Below are positions 1 through 6,009 of a stretch of DNA of 10,125 nt, piece after piece. The stretch is taken from the NCBI GenBank assembly GCA_025350085.1, contig JANXYI010000146.1, positions 1 through 10,125 on the forward strand, given 5' to 3'. The translations under genes were made by a program, and so were the position numbers. Source of the stretch: Deltaproteobacteria bacterium (GTDB lineage: Bacteria > Desulfobacterota > Desulfovibrionia > Desulfovibrionales > Desulfovibrionaceae). Under the pieces are notes generated by a model, which had not been told where the DNA came from, made no database searches, and saw nothing but the letters and a program-made list of their open reading frames with translations. Within the stretch, counting starts at the first letter, position 1. Every line of letters begins with the position of its first letter.

Positions 1-345
1 CGCGAGAACTCGCCGTTCCTGCTCTTGCAGTGCGTCACCGATCCGGGCCTGGGCCTGCTCGTGGCCGACCCGTACCCCTTCCTGCCGGACTACAACGTCA
101 AGCTCGAAGCACCCGAAAAGAAGCTTTTGCAGGTGGAGAGCATCCGGCAGATCGCCGTGCTCGTCACCGTGACCATCCCCAAGGACCGCCCGGAAGCGAC
201 CACTCTGAACCTCTCCGGGCCGATCATCCTGAACACCAAGGCGCGCCTTGGCCTGCAGGCTCCGCAGGTGGACGCCAAGCTCCCCACGCACTTCCGCCTG
301 AACGAGGCGCAGCGCCCGTCCAAGCCCGTGCCCGCGCCGGAATAG
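1..345 (+). CDS. fliW: Flagellar assembly factor FliW, 3' part
   Basis: The reading frame is open from base 1 and ends at TAG 343-345, so the start of the gene lies outside the window. The visible 114 residues carry FliW features: a PFLLLQ strand near the left edge, then [11 protein letters not shown], a [11 protein letters not shown] segment, a [11 protein letters not shown] segment and GLQ near the end. In the known family, FliW is a small cytoplasmic protein that binds flagellin and antagonises the translational repressor CsrA, so that flagellin synthesis follows filament assembly. The last 15 or so residues are Pro- and Lys-rich and look like a disordered tail. The gene converges on flgM, which fits a flagellar regulatory region. 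csrA and the hook-filament genes flgK and flgL would be expected just to the left, which is inference from related genomes. The family call is firm; the N-terminal part cannot be judged. Confidence 0.9.
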   Translation, partial: RENSPFLLLQCVTDPGLGLLVADPYPFLPDYNVKLEAPEKKLLQVESIRQIAVLVTVTIPKDRPEATTLNLSGPIILNTKARLGLQAPQVDAKLPTHFRLNEAQRPSKPVPAPE

Positions 346-350
346 CCCCG

Positions 351-367
351 GCTTTTAGCCCAAAAGC
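351..367. other. Small AT-rich hairpin after fliW
   Basis: GCTTTT (351-356) and AAAAGC (362-367) can form a 6-bp stem around a 5-base loop, starting 5 bases after the fliW stop codon. It is weak alone. With the two GC-rich hairpins that follow, it makes the convergent fliW/flgM gap unusually rich in stems. It may protect the 3' end of the fliW message or help terminate it, but the sequence does not settle this. Confidence 0.35.
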
Positions 368-381
368 TCAAACTCAAAAGT

Positions 382-406
382 CCCCCTGGCAGCCATCTGC
401 CCGGGG
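382..406. terminator. Putative terminator hairpin in the fliW/flgM convergent gap
   Basis: The arms 382-392 and 397-406 pair around the loop CCAT (393-396): five pairs, one T/C mismatch at 387/402, then four G-C pairs. On the minus strand the stem is followed by a T-rich stretch (complement of 362-380), so it would work best for transcripts coming from flgM. On the plus strand it is followed by a CT-rich run and is less typical. It lies between two converging genes, where a bidirectional terminator is expected. Activity is inferred from structure only. Confidence 0.5.
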
Positions 407-428
407 AGCCTCTCTCTCGCCTTTCGCA

Positions 429-446
429 CGCCGGGACCTCCCGGCG
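429..446. terminator. Perfect GC hairpin just after the flgM stop
   Basis: CGCCGGG (429-435) and CCCGGCG (440-446) form a perfect 7-bp stem with a 4-base loop. It begins about 10 bases past the flgM stop codon (456-458 on the plus strand). There is no good U tract on either side, so it may be a 3'-end stabiliser or part of a two-hairpin terminator with 382-406 rather than a full intrinsic terminator. Confidence 0.45.
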
Positions 447-455
447 GTCTTCAGG

Positions 456-773
456 CTACTTTATGAGGTTCAGGTCGTCGCGGATCAGGTTCGCGGCGGC
501 CTTCTTGATGTCCGGCTTGTACGTGCCGCTCTGCACCTGCTCCTTGAGCGTACGCACCTTCTCGGCGCGCACCTCGGGAGCTGCATTGGCGGCATTCAGG
601 GCCGCGCCAAGCAGCCGGGCCTCGGGCGACAGGGCGACCTTGTCGCCGGACTGCTGCTGCTCGGCCGCGCCGTTCTGCCGGGTTACGGCCTGGTCCTGCT
701 GCGCGCGCTGGTTTTCCTGCAAGCGCTGCGTGGCGTAGGGGTCCAGCCCACCGTATACCTTCTTGATCTCCAT
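456..773 (-). CDS. flgM: Anti-sigma-28 factor FlgM
   Basis: This 105-residue protein matches FlgM in length and layout. The N-terminal half is Gln-rich and low in hydrophobic residues, as expected for the disordered half of FlgM. The C-terminal half holds the sigma-binding region: DKVALSPEARLL at about 44-55, then APEVRAEKV, LKEQV, GTYKPD and the closing LIRDDLNLIK. FlgM binds the flagellar sigma factor FliA and blocks late flagellar genes until the hook is finished and FlgM is exported. The ATG at 773 is chosen because a strong GGAGGGGGAGG ribosome site precedes it. An upstream TTG at 803 in the same frame overlaps the previous gene and adds only a Gly-rich tail, so it is not favoured. The gene lies 26 bases after the FlgM-associated gene and probably shares its transcript. 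Confidence 0.93.
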   Translation of the reverse strand: MEIKKVYGGLDPYATQRLQENQRAQQDQAVTRQNGAAEQQQSGDKVALSPEARLLGAALNAANAAPEVRAEKVRTLKEQVQSGTYKPDIKKAAANLIRDDLNLIK

Positions 774-799
774 GACGCCTCCCCCTCCAGTTGAGGGTA

Positions 800-1216
800 T
801 CAAAGCATGGTGCCGTCAACCCTGTCCAGGGTTATTTCCCAGAGCCTGCGCAGGATGCGCATCTTTTCCTCCGGGTCGACCTCCCTGGGTCCGGCCTCGG
901 TCTGGCGCAGGATCTGCACCTCGCCGCCGTCCAGGGGATAGTCGAACAGCACCCGTTCACCCAAATCCTGCTCCAGATCCTCAAGCACTCCGATGACCAC
1001 GGGATTTTCCTGGCCGCTGACCAGGAGGTTTTCGATGACCTCCTGGCTGATGCGCTCGACCATCTCGCGGCGCTTGGCCTCCCGCGAGATGCTCACCTGG
1101 TCCTGCGCGCCGGAAAGCACGAGCGCCCTCTTGAAGCGGGCCAGCCGCTTGGCGCTTGTGAGCTGCTTTCCGTAGGTGCGCAGCATGAGGCGAACATTCA
1201 CCGGGCGAGCAATCAT
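800..1216 (-). CDS. DVU0524-type FlgM-associated protein
   Basis: A 138-residue protein without signal peptide or membrane segments, rich in Arg, Glu and Leu. Residues about 12-70 (TYGKQLTSAKRLARFKRAL followed by an ISREAKRREMVERISQEVIENL stretch) look helical and charged. The middle has a short beta-like segment (RVLFDYPLDGGEVQIL) and the end is helical again (EEKMRILRRLWEITLDRVD). From memory it matches the small Desulfovibrio family named for DVU0524, which sits beside flgM; its molecular function is not known to me. The start ATG at 1216 has AGGAG (1225-1229) 8 bases upstream. It is the first gene after a sigma-28-like promoter and is followed by flgM, so a role as FlgM chaperone, export partner or modulator is a reasonable but untested inference. 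Confidence 0.8.
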   Translation of the reverse strand: MIARPVNVRLMLRTYGKQLTSAKRLARFKRALVLSGAQDQVSISREAKRREMVERISQEVIENLLVSGQENPVVIGVLEDLEQDLGERVLFDYPLDGGEVQILRQTEAGPREVDPEEKMRILRRLWEITLDRVDGTML

Positions 1217-1241
1217 CCCATATACTCCTAGCTTGTTACCC

Positions 1242-1269
1242 TTATCGTCAGGTGCGGGGAAATACTTTA
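1242..1269 (-). promoter_or_regulatory. Sigma-28 (FliA)-like promoter of the flgM operon
   Basis: Read on the minus strand, TAAAGTAT (1269-1262) is followed after 12 bases by GACGATAA (1249-1242). The known sigma-28 consensus is TAAAGTTT, 11 bases, GCCGATAA, so 14 of 16 consensus bases match and the spacer is one base longer. Spacing from TAAA to the CGAT core lies within the range accepted for Bacillus sigma-D. Transcription would start near 1235, giving a leader of about 20 bases that just includes the AGGAG ribosome site. The position in front of a flagellar regulator supports the call. Confidence 0.65.
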
Positions 1270-1361
1270 GGGGTCAAAGCGAAAATACGCAGAACTTTTT
1301 TGCCCGCAGGTCGATTTCGCCGTGTGTTGAATGTTTTTGCGGATTTGACTAGGGTCGCGCC

Positions 1362-2216
1362 ATGAACAGACAGCTGAAGTCTTTCCTGATGATGGCGCGC
1401 ACCGGCGACGCGGCGGCCCTGGCCCTGGGCCAGGAGATCTCCGCCTGGCTCACTGAGCGGGGGGGCGCGGCCACCCTCTGCGAGCACCGCTCGGACCGGG
1501 GCGCGGCCGCGGCCCAGCCCCCGGCGGCCAACGGCTGGGACGCGGTGCTGGTGCTGGGCGGCGACGGCACCTTCATCGGCGTGGCCCGCGCCACCTTGGG
1601 CCGCGGCCTGCCGCTGCTCGGCCTGAACCTGGGCCGCGTGGGCTTTCTGGCCGAACCGGCCGGGGACTGGGAGCGGAGCCTCACGGCGCTGATGAGCGGG
1701 GCCTATGTCCTGTCGCGGCGCGTCAGCCTGGCCTTTGATGTCGGGCGCCAGGGGGAAAGCGTCTGCTCCGGCCGGGCCATCAACGACCTGGTGGTCAGCC
1801 GGGGCGAGCTGGCCCGGCTCATCCGCCTGGTGGTCTCGCGCGATGGCGAGCGGGTGGGGGCCATGCGCTCCGACGGACTCATTATCTCGACCCCCACAGG
1901 CTCCACGGCGTACGGCTTCTCGGCCGGCGGGCCGCTGGTGCACCCGCAGATGGAGGCCATCTGCCTGACTCCGGTGTGCCCGTTTCTGAACAACTTCCGG
2001 CCCGTGGTCCTGCCGGCCGCGGGCGAGCTTCAAGTGCTGGTGGAGGAGCAGGCGGGCGAGGTGCGCCTGTCGGTGGACGGGCAGCGCTCCTTTGCCCTTG
2101 AGCCGCTGGACCTGGTCCGCGTGCGCCGTTCGCCGGACGATCTGCTGCTGGCCGAGACCGATGGGACCTCCTATTTCGCCCGCCTGGCGAGCAAAGGCTT
2201 TTTTACCGAGAGGTGA
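1362..2216 (+). CDS. nadK: NAD kinase
   Basis: This 284-residue cytoplasmic enzyme phosphorylates NAD to NADP, using ATP or polyphosphate depending on the family member. The diagnostic motifs are present and in order: GGDGT at 66-70 with a hydrophobic strand before it, LGLNLGRVGFLAE at about 86-98, the NE/ND motif as AIND at 139-142, and the long SDGLIISTPTGSTAY signature at 170-184 followed by FSAGGP. The length is normal for a bacterial NadK. The ATG at 1362 has AGGG 7 bases upstream, which is modest. No convincing promoter could be placed in the 145-bp divergent gap on this strand. The stop codon overlaps the ribosome site of the next gene, which starts 3 bases later, so the two are probably translationally coupled. 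Nothing essential seems to be missing. Confidence 0.95.
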   Translation: MNRQLKSFLMMARTGDAAALALGQEISAWLTERGGAATLCEHRSDRGAAAAQPPAANGWDAVLVLGGDGTFIGVARATLGRGLPLLGLNLGRVGFLAEPAGDWERSLTALMSGAYVLSRRVSLAFDVGRQGESVCSGRAINDLVVSRGELARLIRLVVSRDGERVGAMRSDGLIISTPTGSTAYGFSAGGPLVHPQMEAICLTPVCPFLNNFRPVVLPAAGELQVLVEEQAGEVRLSVDGQRSFALEPLDLVRVRRSPDDLLLAETDGTSYFARLASKGFFTER

Positions 2217-2219
2217 CCC

Positions 2220-3971
2220 TTGCCACGGACCTTTACCTTTGAGAGCGCAAGCGAGCTCAAGTACGGCCAGGACCCCGTGCTGGACGCGCTTTTGCTGCAC
2301 TTCATGACCGAGAACAGCCTGGAGCATTCCATCGATCCGGTGAAGAACGCCTCGCCGGAGCAGATCCGCTTCATGGTGGCGCTGGACGACGACAGCTTCT
2401 ACGCCCCCTGCGGCGACTGGATGCTGCATTTCCTGCTCAAGGCCAAACTGGGTAAGGATCTGGCCGCGGAATACGGCCAGCAGTGGAAGCTGCTCGTTGG
2501 CCTTGTGCGCGAGTACGTGCGCGAGGTGCCGCTGCGCCGCAGGATTCTGTACCTCTGCCGCCACAAGTTCCGCATGACGCTGAACGCGCCCATCCTCATC
2601 CCCTCGCGCCTGCTCAAGCGCATGCTGACCATCTTCCTGACCCAGAGCGGGCTAGACGACCCTTACCGCACGCTCAAGCGCCAGATGAACCGCCGGGCGC
2701 GCACCTTCGTGGACAGCCAGCCCTTCCAGCGGCTGGTCAACGTCTGCCCCGAGGCCCGGCTCTCGTGCGCAAGCATCACCCAGCTGCGCTTCGAGCTCGA
2801 CCTGCTGGAGATGGAGCGGCTCTTGTACCTGTCCACCTGCAAGCGCTTCTGGACCGAGGACAAGGCTGCGGACGCCCTGGACACCGAGGATCTGCGCAAG
2901 CAGCTTGAGCCCGTGGATTTTTCGCCCCTGCGCACCGTCTTCGACCCCGCTCGCGGGCCCCTGCGCATCCTGTACCTGCCCCGCGCCAGCGGCGGCATTT
3001 TGCTCGATCTCAAGGTGGTGCGGGCGCTGCTCCGCCAAGGCCACCGCGTGGTCATCGCGCTCAAAGACGGCTTCTACTTCGACAGCCCCACGGTCTGGGA
3101 CCTGGAGAGCGACCCCATCCTGGCTCAGGAATTCAAGGACGCCTATTTCATCCAGAACGACCGCGCCAGCAAGAACGAGCTGTTGCAGGCCACGCGCGAG
3201 CACCAGCTGGTGGTCATCTCCGACGGCACCCGCGAGCGCTTCAACCCCTACCGCACCTCCGTCACCTTTGCCCGGGCCTGGAAGGAGTCCGACCTGGTGC
3301 TGGCCAAGGGCGAGGCCCACTACCGCCGCTTCATCAGCACCAGCCACGAGTTCACCCGCGACGTGCTGGTCTTCTTCAGCGACGAGCGCGGCAAGTTCCG
3401 CATGTACTTCAAGCCCAAGCCCGGACACGTGCACAAGTTCAGCGAGGAGGCCATCCTGGCCAAGGCCGACGGCATCATCAGCCAGATGCGCCGGGCGCGC
3501 GCCGCGGGCAAGCCGGTCATGTTCTACAGCGCCATCGTGGGCAGCATCCCGGGCCAAGTCAAGGTGGCCATCGAGGTGCTGAACACCTTCGTGTCCCACC
3601 TGCGCTCGCGCCTGGAGGGCACCTTTGTCATCAATCCCGGCGAGCACTTCGAGGAGGGCATGGACGCCGACGATTTGATGTTCATGTGGGAGCGCGTGCA
3701 AAGAAGCGGCTTTCTGAACGTCTGGCGCTTCCAGACCGACACGGACATCGAGAAGAGCTTCGAGCTCATGGGCCGCAAGGTGCCGCCGGTCTGGGCGGGC
3801 AAGGACTCCACCTATTCCACGGGCTGCACCAAGGAGATGAACATCGCGCTCTCGGTGCAGAAGCGCCAGCCCGAGCTGCAGATCATCGGCCCCAGCCCGG
3901 AGAAGTTCCTGCGCCGCCGCGAGTACGGGGTGGGCAAGTTCTGTGACGCCTCCATTGATCAATGTGGGTAG
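2220..3971 (+). CDS. DUF89/ARMT1-like domain protein with divergent metal motif and extra C-terminal region
   Basis: A 583-residue soluble protein. Residues about 145-160 (DDPYRTLKRQMNRRA), 249-263 (RILYLPRASGGILLD), 278-291 (the ALKDGFYFDSPT segment) and 332-368 (VVISDGT to SDLVLAKGEAHY) line up in order with the signatures of the DUF89/ARMT1 metal-dependent phosphatase family. That family usually reads DDP..YK, ILY.TDN.GE, K.GPIINDAT and ADLVIAKGQGNFE. At the first metal motif the Asp-Asn pair is replaced by Arg255-Ala256, and the Asn-Asp of the second is Asp288-Ser289. The fold looks kept, but the standard phosphatase chemistry is doubtful. Residues about 430-583 form an added region I do not recognise, with FYSAIVGSIPGQ, INPGEHFEEG and WAGKDSTYSTGCTKEM as notable stretches. 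The start is TTG 2220, with AGGTGA directly before it inside the NAD kinase stop; the first in-frame ATG (about 2304) lacks a ribosome site. Substrate unknown. Confidence 0.72.
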   Translation: MPRTFTFESASELKYGQDPVLDALLLHFMTENSLEHSIDPVKNASPEQIRFMVALDDDSFYAPCGDWMLHFLLKAKLGKDLAAEYGQQWKLLVGLVREYVREVPLRRRILYLCRHKFRMTLNAPILIPSRLLKRMLTIFLTQSGLDDPYRTLKRQMNRRARTFVDSQPFQRLVNVCPEARLSCASITQLRFELDLLEMERLLYLSTCKRFWTEDKAADALDTEDLRKQLEPVDFSPLRTVFDPARGPLRILYLPRASGGILLDLKVVRALLRQGHRVVIALKDGFYFDSPTVWDLESDPILAQEFKDAYFIQNDRASKNELLQATREHQLVVISDGTRERFNPYRTSVTFARAWKESDLVLAKGEAHYRRFISTSHEFTRDVLVFFSDERGKFRMYFKPKPGHVHKFSEEAILAKADGIISQMRRARAAGKPVMFYSAIVGSIPGQVKVAIEVLNTFVSHLRSRLEGTFVINPGEHFEEGMDADDLMFMWERVQRSGFLNVWRFQTDTDIEKSFELMGRKVPPVWAGKDSTYSTGCTKEMNIALSVQKRQPELQIIGPSPEKFLRRREYGVGKFCDASIDQCG

Positions 3972-3974
3972 CCA

Positions 3975-3997
3975 GTGCGGATAGCCCGTGCGGATAG
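3975..3997 (+). repeat. 10-bp direct repeat after the ARMT1-like gene
   Basis: GTGCGGATAG occurs at 3975-3984 and again at 3988-3997, a 13-base period, in the short gap before mltA. It looks like a small tandem duplication. No function is evident. Confidence 0.7.
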
Positions 3998-4022
3998 GAC
4001 GATGCGAAGAGGGCAGGGCAGC

Positions 4023-5282
4023 ATGAACATTGGCCGCCAGCGCGTTGCCCGGATCCTGGCCGCGGGCCTGGTCTTTGTCCTCCTGGGCTGCGGCGTGAGC
4101 GACTACGTGCCCTGGCCGGGTTCCAGCTCCGGCGGCCGCCCGGCCCCGGCCAGGCGCGGCCGGGTTCCGGCGCCGTCTTCAGCCCCGGCCCAAGTCCCGG
4201 ACGACTCCCGCCCGGACCTGGCCCAGGCCGAGTTCAGCGCCCGGAGCGGTTTTGAGGCCGCGCTTCTGTGCCAAGAGCTGTCCCTGGCCGGCCAGGCCCT
4301 CACCTCCTACACCGAGCTGGCCGGACCCCTGCGCCTGAGCCTGGAGCACCTCGGCCGCATGCCGAGGGACGCCCCGGCCCTGGTGCGGCCCGGCGGCTCG
4401 CTGACCTGGGGCCAGTTGCGCCAAACCGCCGGGGAGCTCCTCGCGCTTTTGTCCGGCCTGGACGCCAATCCGGGCCTCTTGTCCGAGCGCTTTGTCTGGT
4501 ACGAGCTGGCGCCGCAGCCCCTGCTCACGGGCTATTATTCGCCGGAGCTGGAGGCCAGCCCCGGCCGCGCGCCAAGCTTCGAGCATCCGCTCTACGCCCC
4601 GCCGCCGGACCTGGCCCAGCGGCCGGAGGCGTACGCGCGCCGGGACGTGGACCAGCGCGGGGCGCTGGCCGGGCGCGGGCTGGAGCTGGCCTGGCTGAAA
4701 AGCCCGGCCGACGCCTTCCTGCTCCAGACCGAGGGCGGCGGCTCCCTGCGTTTTCCCGACGGGAGCGTGCGCGGGGTGCACTTCGCGGCCGGAAACGGGC
4801 TCACCTTCAAGGGCCTGGGCCAGATTCTTTTGGACGCCGGGGCCCTGCCCAAAGAGCGCCTGAACCGGGAGGAAATCCGGTCCTGGTGCGCGGCCAACCC
4901 CGCCCGCGCCCTGGAACTTATGTCCGAGAACCGCAGCTACGTGTTCTTCCGGTTTACGGCCGCCGCCAGCGAGGGGGCCATGGGAAAACCGTTGACGCCG
5001 CTGGTCAGTCTGGCTACAGACCCAAGTCTCCTGCCCCTGGGTGCCGTGGCGGTGCTGTCAGCTCCGCTGTCTGTCCAGCTGAGTGGCCCGCTGCCGGGCC
5101 AGCCCGCGGAGCCCCTGCGCTCCCTGGTGCTGGTCCAGGACTCCGGCGCGGACATCCGGGGCCTCAGGCTCGACCTGTACCTTGGTAGCGGCGAGCGCGC
5201 ACAGCGCCTGGAGGCGTCCCTGCGCACACCCGCCACACTGCATCTGCTCGTGAGCAAAAACGCGCTGCGGGGCAGACAATGA
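4023..5282 (+). CDS. mltA: MltA-like lytic murein transglycosylase lipoprotein
   Basis: A 419-residue predicted outer-membrane lipoprotein that cleaves peptidoglycan glycan strands to give 1,6-anhydro ends. The N-terminus has a basic start, a hydrophobic core and a lipobox ending LLGC, with Cys23 as the lipid site. Gly at +2 does not suggest inner-membrane retention. A Pro/Ser/Arg-rich linker follows to about residue 65. The MltA domain is marked by LLTGYYSPELEAS near 165-178, FKGLGQIL and an ENRSYVFFRF segment. The C-terminal 3D domain has VQDSGADIRG, with the family's catalytic Asp expected at about 373, then the LDLYLGSGERAQ segment. ATG 4023 is preferred because it follows GAGGG at good spacing and gives a compact signal peptide; in-frame starts at 3975 and 4002 would only add a charged extension. 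Residue identity is moderate, so this could be an MltA relative rather than a strict orthologue. Confidence 0.85.
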   Translation: MNIGRQRVARILAAGLVFVLLGCGVSDYVPWPGSSSGGRPAPARRGRVPAPSSAPAQVPDDSRPDLAQAEFSARSGFEAALLCQELSLAGQALTSYTELAGPLRLSLEHLGRMPRDAPALVRPGGSLTWGQLRQTAGELLALLSGLDANPGLLSERFVWYELAPQPLLTGYYSPELEASPGRAPSFEHPLYAPPPDLAQRPEAYARRDVDQRGALAGRGLELAWLKSPADAFLLQTEGGGSLRFPDGSVRGVHFAAGNGLTFKGLGQILLDAGALPKERLNREEIRSWCAANPARALELMSENRSYVFFRFTAAASEGAMGKPLTPLVSLATDPSLLPLGAVAVLSAPLSVQLSGPLPGQPAEPLRSLVLVQDSGADIRGLRLDLYLGSGERAQRLEASLRTPATLHLLVSKNALRGRQ

Positions 5283-5297
5283 CGGCCAGACAATGAC
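5273..5297 (+). repeat. 11-bp direct repeat across the mltA stop
   Basis: CAGACAATGAC occurs at 5273-5283, including the mltA TGA stop, and again at 5287-5297, a 14-base period. The second copy is out of frame with the first. It looks like a recent local tandem duplication between mltA and the DUF4254 gene. Confidence 0.75.
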
Positions 5298-5324
5298 ATC
5301 ATGGACCTGAAACAAGAGAGCAGC

Positions 5325-5981
5325 ATGACCGAATTCTCCTTTGCCGACCTCCGTGAGCTTCTCACGCGCGCCTTTGCGGACCAGGACCAGGCCGTGGCCC
5401 CCTGGCATCTTCAGGAGCCGACCTTTGCCACGGACATTCCGGCCGTGGCCGACGCTTTGGGCTTTGCCGAACTCGTGCTGCGCCAGCACTGGACCAACTT
5501 CCGCCTGTGGCACGTGGAGGACCGCGCGCGCAGGAAGGACGCCGGGCCGGAGCTCATCGCGGACTGCAAGTACGCCATCGACAAGCTGAACCAGGAGCGC
5601 AACGACCTGATCGAGCGCCTGGACCTGTTCCTGGTGCGCGCCCTTGATCCCATCCTGCCGCCCCAGGCTGAGGGTGAGCGCCCGCGTTTCAACACCGAGT
5701 CCCTGGGCGTGGCGCTCGACCGCGGCTCCATCCTGGCGCTCAAGACCTTCCACATGCGCGAGCAGTCCGAGCGCTCGGGCGCGGGCGAGGACCTCGTGGC
5801 CGAGTGCCAGCGCAAGCTCGCCGTGCTTACGGAGCAGCGCGCCGACCTGCGGCAGGCGGTAGGCGACCTCGTGGAGGACTACGCCGCGGGGCACAAGCGG
5901 CCCAAGGTCTACTACCAGTTCAAGATGTACAATGATCCGCGCCTGAACCCCGAACTCTACAGCCGCAAGGCCGGGGCCTAG
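5325..5981 (+). CDS. DUF4254 family protein
   Basis: A 218-residue soluble, mostly helical protein. It carries the hallmarks of DUF4254: [13 protein letters not shown] at 58-70, [16 protein letters not shown] at 85-100 and a second [16 protein letters not shown] block at 132-147. The molecular function is unknown to me; family members are often found near cell-envelope or glycan genes, which would suit the mltA neighbour, but that is weak evidence. Residues 62-100 and 142-180 align without gaps at an offset of exactly 80, with 11 of 39 identities (for example His63/143, Arg70/150, Cys81/161, Arg92/172, Asp94/174), which points to an internal duplication of a helical unit. The ATG at 5325 follows an AAGAGAG ribosome-like site. 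An in-frame ATG at 5301 has none and would add 8 residues. The gene is 42 bases after mltA and 28 before gatB. Confidence 0.82.
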   Translation: MTEFSFADLRELLTRAFADQDQAVAPWHLQEPTFATDIPAVADALGFAELVLRQHWTNFRLWHVEDRARRKDAGPELIADCKYAIDKLNQERNDLIERLDLFLVRALDPILPPQAEGERPRFNTESLGVALDRGSILALKTFHMREQSERSGAGEDLVAECQRKLAVLTEQRADLRQAVGDLVEDYAAGHKRPKVYYQFKMYNDPRLNPELYSRKAGA

Positions 5982-6009
5982 GGGCCAGGTAAAGGCAAGG
6001 GGAGGGCGC

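Noticed and set aside
30..794. 254-codon plus-strand frame across fliW, the terminators and flgM
   Set aside because: It crosses fliW in another frame and lies antisense to flgM; low-complexity Arg/Pro/Ala/Leu composition.
1327..1355. Possible -35 (TTGAAT) and -10 (TAGGGT) pair before NAD kinase
   Set aside because: The -10 match is poor and transcription would begin at about the start codon, leaving no room for the leader. Not reported as a promoter.
1248..2564. 438-codon open frame on the minus strand over NAD kinase
   Set aside because: It runs across the NAD kinase gene and into the next one. Its Gln-, His- and Ala-rich composition is typical of antisense shadows in GC-rich DNA, and the plus-strand proteins there have clear family motifs.
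2652..3962. 436-codon open frame on the minus strand inside the ARMT1-like gene
   Set aside because: It is rich in Leu, Ala, Val, His and Gln without motifs, and the plus-strand frame has DUF89-like blocks. Taken as a shadow.
4268..5188. 306-codon alternative plus frame within mltA
   Set aside because: Rich in Arg, Gly, Pro and Ala, as expected for an out-of-frame reading of GC-rich DNA; the MltA frame has a lipobox and catalytic-domain motifs.
5975..6009. GGGGCC repeated twice before gatB
   Set aside because: Only 6 bases long in GC-rich sequence, so easily chance; not grouped with the longer junction repeats.
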